Below, piece by piece: positions 26,776 through 35,221 of a stretch of 64,000 nucleotides of DNA. The position numbers and the translations under genes were made by a program. The stretch spans positions 16,855 through 80,854 of the forward strand of contig JAGATQ010000057.1 in assembly GCA_017621205.1 (NCBI GenBank), read 5' to 3'. Within the stretch, counting starts at the first letter, position 1. The number at the start of each line of letters is the position of its first letter. The notes beneath the pieces were generated by a model. It did no database searches. It worked only from the letters and a program-made list of their open reading frames with translations, and was not told where the DNA came from. Source of the stretch: Lachnospira sp. (GTDB taxonomy: Bacteria > Bacillota > Clostridia > Lachnospirales > Lachnospiraceae).

Positions 26776-27969
26776 ATGAAAGTTTTAGTAATAAATTGTG
26801 GAAGTTCTTCTTTAAAATATCAGTTGATTGATTCCGATAGTGAGGCAGTATTAGCGAAGGGGTTGTGTGAGCGTATTACCATCGATGGCAGTGTGCTTAC
26901 CCATTCTCCTGCAGGTAAGGATAAAGTAATAATAGAGCAGCCGATGCCCGACCATACTGCTGCAGTAAAGCTTGTGCTTAATCAGCTTACGGATTCCGTT
27001 CATGGTGTGATTACGAGCCTTTCCGAGATTGGGGCAGTGGGACATCGTGTTGTGCATGGCGGTGAGAAATTTGCCTCCTCCACACTGATTACGGATAAGG
27101 TGATAGCAGCGATTGAGGAATGCAATGATCTAGCACCTCTACATAATCCTGCCAACTTAATTGGAATTCATGCATGCGAGGAGTGTATGCCCGGAGTACC
27201 AATGGTTGCAGTGTTTGATACCGCATTTCACCAGACAATGCCTAAACAGGCATACCTTTATGGTCTTCCCTATGAGTATTATGAGAAGGACAAGGTACGT
27301 CGTTATGGATTTCATGGTACCTCCCATAGTTTTGTCAGCAAGCGTGCAATCGAGCTATTGAAGCTTGACAGGAACAATTCTAAGGTGATTGTCTGCCATC
27401 TTGGTAATGGTGCGAGTATCTGTGCTGTTAAGAATGGTGAATCTGTTGATACGAGTATGGGACTGACTCCCCTTGAGGGACTGATTATGGGAACCCGCTC
27501 CGGTGATATCGACCCTGCAATTATTGATTATATTGCTAAGAAGGAAGGACTTTCCCTGGATGAGGTAATGAATGTGTTAAATAAGAAATCCGGAGTGGCA
27601 GGACTTTCCAAGGTGAGCAGTGATTTCAGAGATTTGGCGGAAGCAGCAGAGTCAGGGAATGAGCTTGCCGAAACGACCTTAAAGGTATATGCCTATCATG
27701 TAGCAAAATACATAGGAGCTTATGTTGCAGCAATGAATGGTGTCGATGCTATCTGTTTTACCGCAGGTGTCGGTGAAAATAATAGTCAGGTTCGCAGTAT
27801 GATATGCGAGTATCTTGGTTATCTTGGTATTGTGATGGATGAGGAAGCGAATAAGGTGCGTGGAGAAGAGCTTATGCTTTCTACGCAGGATTCCAAGGTG
27901 AAGGTGATGGTGATTCCTACCAATGAGGAGTTGGCGATTGCCAGAGAAACGGTTGCACTGGTAAAATAA
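26776..27969 (+). CDS. ackA: Acetate kinase
   Basis: A 397-residue ASKHA kinase that converts acetyl phosphate and ADP to acetate and ATP. Motifs: [12 protein letters not shown] at residues 5-16, [11 protein letters not shown] near 87, [12 protein letters not shown] near 141 (catalytic Asp), [14 protein letters not shown] near 172, GNGASICAV near 207 and [13 protein letters not shown] near 320. ATG 26764 is also in frame, but ATG 26776 gives the usual [10 protein letters not shown] start and has GGATGGAG before it. It is in one operon with pta. Confidence 0.97.
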   Translation: MKVLVINCGSSSLKYQLIDSDSEAVLAKGLCERITIDGSVLTHSPAGKDKVIIEQPMPDHTAAVKLVLNQLTDSVHGVITSLSEIGAVGHRVVHGGEKFASSTLITDKVIAAIEECNDLAPLHNPANLIGIHACEECMPGVPMVAVFDTAFHQTMPKQAYLYGLPYEYYEKDKVRRYGFHGTSHSFVSKRAIELLKLDRNNSKVIVCHLGNGASICAVKNGESVDTSMGLTPLEGLIMGTRSGDIDPAIIDYIAKKEGLSLDEVMNVLNKKSGVAGLSKVSSDFRDLAEAAESGNELAETTLKVYAYHVAKYIGAYVAAMNGVDAICFTAGVGENNSQVRSMICEYLGYLGIVMDEEANKVRGEELMLSTQDSKVKVMVIPTNEELAIARETVALVK

Positions 27970-27977
27970 AAATGTTG

Positions 27978-28006
27978 TTGACAAAGGGATATGTGATATG
28001 TATAAT
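27978..28006 (+). promoter_or_regulatory. Consensus sigma-A promoter for yceD-rpmF
   Basis: A perfect TTGACA and a perfect TATAAT are separated by 17 bp, directly after ackA and about 20 bp before the yceD ATG. This should give strong expression of the L32 operon independent of pta-ackA. Confidence 0.85.
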
Positions 28007-28026
28007 GGAAAAAGTGTGGTGAGTTT

Positions 28027-28551
28027 ATGGAAATAAGGCTTTCAGACATATTATCTGTACCAAACAGAGTAGAGGAGATGGATGTAGCCATTGATATGGC
28101 GGCATTTAAAAACCGGGGTATTTCGTATGAGATTACGGACATGAGCCCTGTGCATCTTAGATTAACCAATCTTGGCAGCCAGAGGCTTCATTTAGAGGCA
28201 CAGTTCATGATTGAGATTGCCATCCCTTGTGACCGCTGTTTGACAGATGTAAAGCACCGATATGAGATTCAGGTTGACAAGAAGCTGGATGTCGATAAAT
28301 CGGAGGATGATGAAGACTTAGATGATATAAACTACATGAAAGAGTATCAGCTGGATATAGATATGCTTGTTTATGAGGAGATATCCGTGAGACTGCCGAT
28401 GAAGAACCTTTGCAAGGAGGATTGTAAGGGGATTTGTTCGGTTTGTGGAGCGAATCTGAACCATAAGGAATGTGGTTGTGACCGGAAGGTTGCCGACCCA
28501 AGAATGTCAGATGTCCTTGATATATTCAACAATTATTTTAAGGAGGTGTGA
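28027..28551 (+). CDS. yceD: YceD/DUF177 family protein
   Basis: A 174-residue protein of the DUF177 (YceD) family, nearly always encoded beside rpmF and in some bacteria linked to 23S rRNA accumulation. Visible are the mid-protein zinc-like C-DRC (IPCDRCLTDVKHRYE) and the C-terminal CKEDCKGICSVCGANLNHKECGC cluster. Length is typical. The ATG lies about 15 bp from the predicted transcription start, so the leader is very short. It ends 2 bp before the rpmF start codon. Confidence 0.9.
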   Translation: MEIRLSDILSVPNRVEEMDVAIDMAAFKNRGISYEITDMSPVHLRLTNLGSQRLHLEAQFMIEIAIPCDRCLTDVKHRYEIQVDKKLDVDKSEDDEDLDDINYMKEYQLDIDMLVYEEISVRLPMKNLCKEDCKGICSVCGANLNHKECGCDRKVADPRMSDVLDIFNNYFKEV

Positions 28552-28553
28552 TT

Positions 28554-28733
28554 ATGTCAATCTGTCCTAAGAATAAATCTTCTAAAGCGAGAAGAGATAA
28601 GAGAAGAGCAAACTGGAAGATGAGTGCTCCAACATTAGTTAAGTGCAGCAACTGTGGTGAATTAATGATGCCTCACAGAGTTTGTAAGGCTTGTGGTAAC
28701 TACAACAAGAAAGAGATTATTGCACAGAACTAG
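28554..28733 (+). CDS. rpmF: 50S ribosomal protein L32
   Basis: A 59-residue L32 with the usual start SICPKNKSSKARRDKRRANW and two CxxC pairs (CSNCGE, CKACGN), the zinc-ribbon form of L32. An in-frame ATG occurs two codons earlier at 28548, but GGAGGTG is correctly spaced to ATG 28554. It is the second gene of the yceD-rpmF transcript and is followed by a strong terminator. Confidence 0.97.
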   Translation: MSICPKNKSSKARRDKRRANWKMSAPTLVKCSNCGELMMPHRVCKACGNYNKKEIIAQN

Positions 28734-28784
28734 CTCTTACTTTTATATAAGCAGGAGTGTACAAAAAGCTTATGCATGCATTAG

Positions 28785-28824
28785 ACCAATATATCTATGA
28801 AATATAGATGTATTGGTTTTTTTG
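28785..28824 (+). terminator. Rho-independent terminator of yceD-rpmF
   Basis: ACCAATATATCTAT pairs with ATAGATGTATTGGT around a short loop and is followed by TTTTTT. Confidence 0.9.
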
Positions 28825-28996
28825 TATTTTTTTAATTTGGGATATTACACCCAAGTAACAAGGATATAAAAGTAATTGTAATGCCTTACAGGCATGATAA
28901 GAAATGTTATATAAGTATTAGATATTTGCTGGAATTTGTAATAATATAATATATGAAATTACTAGTATAGCGAATGGAATGAAGGAGGAAAACATT

Positions 28997-29431
28997 ATGA
29001 AAATTAACAACAAAGAAGAATTTGAAAAACAGAACGTATTTGGTTTAGGAGATGCCAATACAGCATTTGCAAAGTATTTTATCGGTAATTCTTATTTGAA
29101 TCCGCTCACTAATCCAAAGGAGTGTGCTGTATTTTTGGCAAATGTTACGTTTGAGCCGGGCTGCCGCAATAACTGGCATATCCATCATGCGAAAAGCGGG
29201 GGCGGTCAGCTTTTAATTTGTACTGCCGGAAGCGGTTGGTATCAGGAGGAAGGAAAGGAGCCGGTTAGTTTGGAGTCGGGAACAGTTATCACGATTCCAC
29301 CAGAGGTAAAGCATTGGCATGGAGCCAAGAAGGATAGCTGGTTTTCCCACATTGCTGTAGAAGTTCCCGGTGAAGATACCAGTAATGAATGGCTTGAGGC
29401 GGTAGATGATGAGGCGTATGCTAAATTATAG
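28997..29431 (+). CDS. Cupin-domain protein
   Basis: A 144-residue single-domain cupin: metal-site motif 1 includes NNWHIHHAKSGGGQ near residues 56-69, and motif 2 includes PPEVKHWHGAKKDSW near 98-112. Small cupins of this type are often near carboxymuconolactone decarboxylase-like or redox genes; the substrate here is unknown. AAGGAGGA precedes ATG 28997, which gives the normal start MKINNKEEF; an earlier in-frame ATG at 28979 overlaps that ribosome site. It stands alone between the rpmF terminator and the next gene's own promoter. Confidence 0.8.
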   Translation: MKINNKEEFEKQNVFGLGDANTAFAKYFIGNSYLNPLTNPKECAVFLANVTFEPGCRNNWHIHHAKSGGGQLLICTAGSGWYQEEGKEPVSLESGTVITIPPEVKHWHGAKKDSWFSHIAVEVPGEDTSNEWLEAVDDEAYAKL

Positions 29432-29500
29432 CTGATGTAAGGATTGATACCAATAAATCAGTCATAGTGACTGTCTTTTTGTGGATTTATATGGATTGTG

Positions 29501-29509
29501 TGTTATACT
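29501..29509 (+). promoter_or_regulatory. Extended -10 promoter
   Basis: TGTTATACT matches TGnTATAAT about 50 bp before the ATG at 29556; no clear -35. Confidence 0.4.
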
Positions 29510-29555
29510 GTGGTGTGTCGGAGGGACAATTCTAACTTATAGGAGAGAAGAAGAT

Positions 29556-30377
29556 ATGAAAATTATTAATCTGGTGGAAGATACAACAATTGGGGATTGT
29601 TTGAACGAACATGGTCTAAGTTTTTACATTGAGACAGAAAAACATAAGCTGCTGGTGGATAGTGGCGCTACAGACATGTTTCTGCATAATGCGGATATAC
29701 TGGGAGTGGATTTGACACAGGTAGATACCTTTGTTTTAAGTCACGGACACTATGATCATGCAGGGGGTCTGACAGCCTTTGCAAAAATAAATCCCAATGC
29801 GAAAATTTATTTAAAGGATTCTGTGGGAGGGGACTATTATCACCTGCTACCGGAGTGTGAGAAATATATTGGTATTGATAAAGAAATTTTGCAATTGCCA
29901 CAGATTATCAAGGTGAAGGAAAATGTGCAAATAGATGACGAACTGTTTTTGTTTTCTAATTTTAATAGAAAGCGGTATCCGGCATGGAGTAATCAGGAAC
30001 TGAAGCAGAAAATCGGAAATACCTATATACAGGATGATTTTGCTCATGAGCAATGTCTTGTGATTTCACAGGGGAAACAACGCATACTGATGTCAGGCTG
30101 TGCACATAATGGAATTTTGAGTATTCTGGACAGGTATTTAGAATTGCTTGGAGCATATCCAGACACGGTTATCAGCGGTTTTCATATGATGAAAAAGAGC
30201 GATTATACAGAAGAGGAAGTGGATTATATCAGGCAGACGGCTCATGAACTTATGAAGACAAAGGCATTGTTTTACACAGGACATTGTACAGGACAGAAGG
30301 CTTTTGCAATCATGAAAGAAATGATGGGGGAACAACTGCAGGAATTTCATAGTGGTTCGGAGCTGGAGATGAAATAG
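29556..30377 (+). CDS. Metallo-beta-lactamase-fold hydrolase
   Basis: A 273-residue MBL-fold protein with metal ligands in LSHGHYDHAGGLTAF near residues 60-74, a Cys/His region (SGCAHNGILSIL) near 181 and SGFHMMK near 206. It resembles the group annotated as 7,8-dihydropterin-6-yl-methyl-4-(beta-D-ribofuranosyl)aminobenzene-5'-phosphate synthase-like proteins. That assignment is by fold only and the substrate is unknown. The frame opens upstream at 29481, but AGGAGAG and the family-like MKIINLVED start support ATG 29556. Confidence 0.8.
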   Translation: MKIINLVEDTTIGDCLNEHGLSFYIETEKHKLLVDSGATDMFLHNADILGVDLTQVDTFVLSHGHYDHAGGLTAFAKINPNAKIYLKDSVGGDYYHLLPECEKYIGIDKEILQLPQIIKVKENVQIDDELFLFSNFNRKRYPAWSNQELKQKIGNTYIQDDFAHEQCLVISQGKQRILMSGCAHNGILSILDRYLELLGAYPDTVISGFHMMKKSDYTEEEVDYIRQTAHELMKTKALFYTGHCTGQKAFAIMKEMMGEQLQEFHSGSELEMK

Positions 30378-30401
30378 CTAAAATGTTTGGAGGTATGGAT
30401 A

Positions 30402-30560
30402 ATGAGGAGATGGACATCAGGTTTTCTATGCATTTTAATGGTATTATCACTTGCGGCATGTGGGAACACAACAGAAGAAAATAGGAACAGCAGCGTGAGT
30501 GTGATAACATCAGAGGAGTCAGAAGTGGCAGGATGGATGACGGGGCTTAATCTGCAATAA
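30402..30560 (+). CDS. Small putative lipoprotein (52 aa)
   Basis: A short ORF with GGAGGTA correctly placed before the ATG. It encodes a typical lipoprotein signal peptide (MRRWTSGFLCILMVLSLAAC, with LAAC lipobox) and then only 32 residues rich in Ser, Glu and Asn. It lies between the MBL gene and the secreted flavodoxin. It may be a real small lipoprotein or the remnant N-terminus of a longer one, since lipoproteins starting this way often carry a flavodoxin or cyclophilin-like domain. Confidence 0.5.
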   Translation: MRRWTSGFLCILMVLSLAACGNTTEENRNSSVSVITSEESEVAGWMTGLNLQ

Positions 30561-30589
30561 ATAACCAATCATTGAAGGAGGCTAAGATT

Positions 30590-31183
30590 ATGATGAAGTT
30601 AAAGAAACGCATGAAATGGATGAATTTTTTATTGATGCTGTCATTGGTTTTGGGGCTGGCACTTCCTTTGGTAAATGCCAGTGCAGCAGATAAGTCAAAA
30701 AAACAGAAGGTATTGGTTGTTTATTTTTCAGCGACAGGAACGACAAAGAGTGCAGCTAAGAAGGTAAAAGATGCAACAGGCGGCAAGCTATATGAGATTA
30801 AGGCAGCCGACCCATATACCGATGAAGATTTAGATTACAACAATGACAATTGCAGAGTCAATGTAGAACAGAAGGATGGTACTGCCAGACCGAAGATAAA
30901 GGGTAAGGTAAAAAATATTAGGAAATATGATGTCATTTTTATTGGTTACCCGATATGGCATAGTAAGGAGCCCATGATTATCCGGACATTTCTGGAATCC
31001 TACAACCTAAAAGGCAAAAGAATTGTACCATTCTGCACCAGTGGTGGAAGTGGAATCTCTGGCAGTATGAAAGGAATTAAGGCATCTGCAAAAGGGGCGA
31101 AAGTGGAAAAAGGCAAGGATTTAACGGATTCTTCTTCTAAGAGCGTGGCCAATTGGGCGAAAAAGAAATTGAAGCAGAGTTAA
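30590..31183 (+). CDS. Secreted flavodoxin-like protein
   Basis: A 197-residue flavodoxin fold behind a signal peptide (about residues 1-36, ending VNASA). The FMN phosphate loop is visible as VVYFSATGTTKSAAKKV near 43-59, followed by PYTDEDLDYNNDNCR, a flavodoxin_4-type signature, and FIGYPIWHSKEPMIIRTFLE near 115-134. Export of a flavin protein implies extracytoplasmic electron transfer or a redox role, but the partner is not known. AAGGAGG precedes ATG 30590; the TTG/ATG options upstream lack this. A terminator follows. Confidence 0.85.
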   Translation: MMKLKKRMKWMNFLLMLSLVLGLALPLVNASAADKSKKQKVLVVYFSATGTTKSAAKKVKDATGGKLYEIKAADPYTDEDLDYNNDNCRVNVEQKDGTARPKIKGKVKNIRKYDVIFIGYPIWHSKEPMIIRTFLESYNLKGKRIVPFCTSGGSGISGSMKGIKASAKGAKVEKGKDLTDSSSKSVANWAKKKLKQS

Positions 31184-31219
31184 TTGAAATAGTATTAAAA
31201 ACATAAAAAATATAGACGG

Positions 31220-31260
31220 ACAAGAGGACAGGTATGAACGGGACCTGTCCTCTTGTTTTA
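31220..31260 (+). terminator. Rho-independent terminator after the flavodoxin gene
   Basis: ACAAGAGGACAGGT pairs perfectly with ACCTGTCCTCTTGT and is followed by TTTTAT. Confidence 0.85.
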
Positions 31261-31378
31261 TAAGAATATGGAGATTTTTATAGAGTTCGAAAATAGAAAA
31301 CCCCTTGAGTTGTTCATGGGTGGTTATGTTAAGATATTAATGATAATGTACAGGTTACATATAAAGAAGGAAAATATT

Positions 31379-31409
31379 CCAAATTAACGTCATTTACGAC
31401 CAAATTAAC
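31379..31409 (+). promoter_or_regulatory. Direct-repeat operator, candidate LytTR-family binding site
   Basis: CCAAATTAAC occurs twice, at 31379-31388 and 31400-31409, exactly 21 bp apart (two helical turns). On the minus strand each holds GTTAAT. GACGTTAAT in one repeat matches 8 of 9 positions of the AgrA/LytTR box and TTTGTTAAT in the other matches 7 of 9. It ends about 25 bp before an extended -10 promoter, the usual place for an activator. A LytTR regulator is encoded at 33129. Confidence 0.55.
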
Positions 31410-31430
31410 AAAAAATGGCAAAAATTGATG

Positions 31431-31439
31431 TGATATACT
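31431..31439 (+). promoter_or_regulatory. Extended -10 promoter for the chemoreceptor/two-component locus
   Basis: TGATATACT matches TGnTATAAT. The -35 position is A-rich and non-consensus, which fits activation from the direct repeat at 31379-31409. Confidence 0.5.
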
Positions 31440-31528
31440 ATTTATATGTATGTTTTTTGTTTGTAAAATGTTGGTTATGTAGTAGACATAGATTATATAA
31501 GGATGAAGGATACAAAGGAGAGGAAAGT

Positions 31529-33091
31529 ATGGTAAATGAGGTTGAGTTTAAAAAAGCGAATAACTATTCGTTGAAATGTATGCGCGTCACCTTTATTGTA
31601 ATGGTTATCGCATGGATATTGAACATGCTGCACATTTTTATCGTGGATCAGACCATAATGAATAACACTCTTATTGGTGCGGCTGTATTTCTGGCATTGG
31701 GATATGCCGTTAAATATGTGCTTGGTTTTGAAAAGGCGGCGTCCAACTATATCATGCTTTTTTTGCTGGTGGCTATGATTTCCTTTGCCAATTCGGAACT
31801 GGCTTATCATGCAACCCTCTTTATGATTTTTCCTATGATATGTTCCATTGCCTATACGGAGAAAAAGTACAAAACCTTTACTCTGGTATTGACCATTGGA
31901 GGTTTCTTCCTCTCTGTTATTGGCGGATATTATTGGGGACTGTGTGATGCTAACACATTAGTTCTGACTACTACAAGCTCAGCTAAGGAAGCAGAAACAC
32001 TTTTGGCAGGCAGTTTTACCATTAATACGAATATTGTAAATCTTATTTTGTTCTTTGTATTTCCCAGAATCATGGCATTGGTGGGATTTAATTCTGTCTT
32101 AAATTACATCAAAAACACCCTTTTGGAAAAGATTCAAAAAGAGCAGGAGGGTATGCAGATGGCGGAACTTCTCCAAAAGTGTGAGTCCGCCTCTGAGGAA
32201 CTGGTTACTATGGTGGGAGATGTGGAAGAAAATCTGGAGAATTCCCGGCGTGCCAATGAACAGATTGTTTCATCTGCCCGTGATACATCGGCAGATTGTG
32301 ATGAAAGCCGTAATCAGGTGGTACATATTCAGGAAAGTGTCTCGGAGATGTCAGAGGCTATCGATGGTATTTATCAAAATACCAAAGAAATGTTCAGGAT
32401 ATCCGAGGATGTTACCAACCATACTCTGGGGTTTGTCAAGACAATGGATGTGGCAGTGGACTCCATGAATCAGATTAAAGAAACGGCAAGCCAGACCGGG
32501 ACATCTATCAGCCAGTTAGAGAAGGGAATCGATGAAATCACCAATTTTGTAGGGCAGATTTCCGGGATTTCTGCACGTACCAATCTTTTGGCTTTGAATG
32601 CGAGCATTGAAGCGGCACGAGCCGGAGAACAGGGCAGAGGCTTTGCGGTTGTGGCGGATAATGTACAGCAGCTCGCTGAACAGTCCAAAGCAGCAAGTGA
32701 TTCTGTTCAGGAGCTGGTACCCAAGATTCTTGCCAGGCTGGAGGGGGTAAAATCTATCAATGGGCAGAATCGTTTATCTGTTGAGGCGGGAATTGACAAG
32801 ATATTAGATGCCAGAAACAAAGCCGAATCTTTGGGGGACATGCAGAAGAATTCCATAACCATGACCGAGCAGATTGTAGAGCGCAGCAATAAAACCAGAT
32901 TGTATAGTGAACAGGTGCGGGGTATGGCGCTTTCTCTGGACGAGCTGGTTTCAAACTTTAAGAGCAGGGCGGATGAGATTGTAGACGATGCCAACAATGA
33001 AGGAGAGATTACGGGTCTGACCGAAGAGTCCTTTGCAAGGGTAAAAAGCATTGCAGAGGAATTGTTGACCTTGTCTCATGCATCCATTTAA
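31529..33091 (+). CDS. Methyl-accepting chemotaxis-like receptor with multi-helix membrane domain
   Basis: A 520-residue protein. The first 190 residues contain about six membrane helices in place of the usual periplasmic sensor, then a coiled-coil signalling domain. The highly conserved MCP hairpin is clear: ISARTNLLALNASIEAARAGEQGRGFAVVADNVQQLAEQS near residues 350-390. No separate HAMP domain is obvious. No che genes are in the window, so it may signal to a remote chemotaxis system or to another output. AAAGGAGAGG supports ATG 31529; the open frame upstream overlaps the promoter. The response regulator gene follows after 37 bp. Confidence 0.88.
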   Translation: MVNEVEFKKANNYSLKCMRVTFIVMVIAWILNMLHIFIVDQTIMNNTLIGAAVFLALGYAVKYVLGFEKAASNYIMLFLLVAMISFANSELAYHATLFMIFPMICSIAYTEKKYKTFTLVLTIGGFFLSVIGGYYWGLCDANTLVLTTTSSAKEAETLLAGSFTINTNIVNLILFFVFPRIMALVGFNSVLNYIKNTLLEKIQKEQEGMQMAELLQKCESASEELVTMVGDVEENLENSRRANEQIVSSARDTSADCDESRNQVVHIQESVSEMSEAIDGIYQNTKEMFRISEDVTNHTLGFVKTMDVAVDSMNQIKETASQTGTSISQLEKGIDEITNFVGQISGISARTNLLALNASIEAARAGEQGRGFAVVADNVQQLAEQSKAASDSVQELVPKILARLEGVKSINGQNRLSVEAGIDKILDARNKAESLGDMQKNSITMTEQIVERSNKTRLYSEQVRGMALSLDELVSNFKSRADEIVDDANNEGEITGLTEESFARVKSIAEELLTLSHASI

Positions 33092-33128
33092 CATTGGATT
33101 TTTTATACGGACTTAAGGAGGGATGTTT

Positions 33129-33836
33129 ATGCGGATAGCAGTCTGTGACGACTGTATGGAGGATGCCCTGTCTCTCAAAAAATATCTGGATGGGCAGGAG
33201 GTCAGCATCTATTCTGATACAGGAAGCCTTCTGGCAGACGTGGAAGGAAGGAACAGACAGTATGACCTGTACCTGCTGGATATTTTCATGGAGGAATCCA
33301 TGAACGGAATCGAGCTGGCGGAAAAGCTGCGCAGGATACAGGAAGAAGCGACGCTCTGTTTTGTCTCCACGAGCGATGACTTTTACCGGGAGGCATACGA
33401 CCTCTATGCGGTTCAGTACCTGATAAAGCCTGTGGAGAGGGAAAGCATAAACAAGCTTCTGCAAAAAGTGCAGAAGAATCTTGCCGGGCAGAAAGACAAA
33501 GAGAAAACCCTGTCCTACTCATGGTGGGGAAAAAGAGGTGCTCTTCCCTATGGGAAAATCCGCTATATCTGTACCAGAGGTCATGCACTTTCTATATGCT
33601 GCACGGATGGGAGGATACAGGAGAGCACGGGGAAATTAAACGAACTGGAGCGGCAGATATGCGGGGACGTCTTCCTGCGCTGCCACCAGAGCTTTATCGT
33701 CAACATCTGCCATGTGGAAGGCATGAACGGCTCAGAGCTGACGATTGCCGGGGAGCAGATTCCCGTGTCCAGACGGTATTATGCAGAAGTAAAAAAGCGG
33801 TATCAGAGGATGCTGTTCGAGGAGGTGGACTGGTAA
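33129..33836 (+). CDS. LytTR-family response regulator
   Basis: A 235-residue regulator: a receiver domain with acidic pocket DD at residues 7-8, phosphoacceptor Asp51 (YDLYLLDIF) and Lys in YLIKPVER near 98; then a LytTR DNA-binding domain from about 130 (GKIRYICTRGHALSICC, LRCHQSFIVNI, PVSRRYYAEVKKRY). AgrA/VirR-type regulators bind paired direct repeats, and such a repeat precedes the receptor gene at 31379. AAGGAGGG supports ATG 33129 over ATG 33123. Only 1 bp separates it from its kinase. Codon use is more G+C-rich than the core genes. Confidence 0.93.
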   Translation: MRIAVCDDCMEDALSLKKYLDGQEVSIYSDTGSLLADVEGRNRQYDLYLLDIFMEESMNGIELAEKLRRIQEEATLCFVSTSDDFYREAYDLYAVQYLIKPVERESINKLLQKVQKNLAGQKDKEKTLSYSWWGKRGALPYGKIRYICTRGHALSICCTDGRIQESTGKLNELERQICGDVFLRCHQSFIVNICHVEGMNGSELTIAGEQIPVSRRYYAEVKKRYQRMLFEEVDW

Positions 33837-33837
33837 A

Positions 33838-35130
33838 ATGACGATACTCAGGGATATATCCATATATTGGGCAATGTTTCATGTAATTATCCTCTTTCTC
33901 ATGCTGTTCCGGTCACGGTTTACCAGAAAAAAGACCATTGTGGCAGCAGGGATCGGTATGGGTTTTTTGATGGTGGTAAATGGTGCAGGGCTGATTGTGT
34001 TCGGTATCGAGGCATTGTCAAAGGCGTTTCTGTTTACCTGCACCATACCGAGTTTTATCTTTTTCTATGTGATGAGCGCAGATAAACGGTTCCGGTTTCT
34101 GCTTTCGTTTTGTCTGGCGGATACAACCTGCCTGTGGCTTATGGCGGTCACAAACCTGCTGGACTTTTATCTTGGCGGAGGAAAGTATGTGCTGATGCTT
34201 ATAAGCCGGCTGATTACTTTTCCGCTGCTGGAATATCTGGCATGGCGGTATTTGAGAAAGCCTTATCTGGAATTACAGGACGCAGTAAAAAAGGGATGGG
34301 CTGTTTTTGCAGGGATGACCATGCTGTATTATATTTTGCTGGTAGTAGTGGTGCAGTTTCCCACGAATATCATATACCGCCCGGAGGACACATTCCTCTG
34401 TGTGCTGGTACTGATTCTGATGCTGTTTAATTACGGCACCATATTTTCAGCACTCTACCGCCAGCTCCTACTGTACCGAAAGCAGCAGAGCGAGCGTATC
34501 CTGCAGGAACAGAAGAACACGCTGGAGGCACAGCTTGATAGCCAGCTAAACATCAGGAAGATGAAACACGACATAAAGGGCTACACAGCCACCCTTTCCG
34601 GTCTGCTGGCTGCCCGGAAGATGGATGAGGCACTGACATACTTAAAAGGCGTGGAGGCGGAAATGGATACCCTGACAGGACAATTTTGTGCCAATCCGTA
34701 CATTAATGCGGTGGCGGTCCACTACTTTGGGAAATTTGAGGATATGGGTGCAGAGTGCAGGGTGGACATACAGGTGGGGGAGGAAGAACTGCCTTATATG
34801 GATTTGTGCCAGATTCTTTCCAACGGGCTGGAAAATGCCTGCGACGCCTTAAAGGGTCTGGAAAAAGAGAAACGTAAGGTTTCCGTGCAGATGAGATATA
34901 ACAGAAATTATCTTCTGATACGAATCAGGAATAAGTGCCGGGATGATTTGTATGTGGAACAGGGAGAGATACCCGCCACGGATAAGGCGGGGCAGGATCA
35001 CGGTTTCGGTCTTGCCACGGTAAAAGAGGCGGCAGAACGTCTTGACGGAGAAAGCTTCTGTTATACGGAAGACGGATATTTTATATTGGATGTGATGCTT
35101 CCGTGCCGGGCATTTCAAAATACCTCTTAG
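33838..35130 (+). CDS. AgrC-like sensor histidine kinase (GHKL)
   Basis: A 430-residue kinase. About six membrane helices (residues 1 to about 215) form the sensor, then a coiled coil and a dimerisation helix with phosphoacceptor His244 in KMKHDIKGY. A GHKL ATPase domain follows: N-box SNGLENACDAL near 325 and G-box GFGLATVKEAAE near 388. This layout is that of AgrC-type quorum or peptide sensors, but no agrB/agrD-like genes are seen next to it, so the signal is unknown. It is the cognate partner of the adjacent LytTR regulator. Confidence 0.9.
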   Translation: MTILRDISIYWAMFHVIILFLMLFRSRFTRKKTIVAAGIGMGFLMVVNGAGLIVFGIEALSKAFLFTCTIPSFIFFYVMSADKRFRFLLSFCLADTTCLWLMAVTNLLDFYLGGGKYVLMLISRLITFPLLEYLAWRYLRKPYLELQDAVKKGWAVFAGMTMLYYILLVVVVQFPTNIIYRPEDTFLCVLVLILMLFNYGTIFSALYRQLLLYRKQQSERILQEQKNTLEAQLDSQLNIRKMKHDIKGYTATLSGLLAARKMDEALTYLKGVEAEMDTLTGQFCANPYINAVAVHYFGKFEDMGAECRVDIQVGEEELPYMDLCQILSNGLENACDALKGLEKEKRKVSVQMRYNRNYLLIRIRNKCRDDLYVEQGEIPATDKAGQDHGFGLATVKEAAERLDGESFCYTEDGYFILDVMLPCRAFQNTS

Positions 35131-35221
35131 TTTGTGCCGGACAGAAATACGGAAGAACAACATTTACAAAATCAACATTTTGTGCTTGGCAGATACAAGA
35201 AAAGACCGGAGGAAGAATAAC

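Noticed and set aside
31261..31378. Cyclic di-GMP riboswitch upstream of the chemoreceptor
   Set aside because: The conserved GEMM core sequences are not seen; only the direct repeat and extended -10 promoter are clear.
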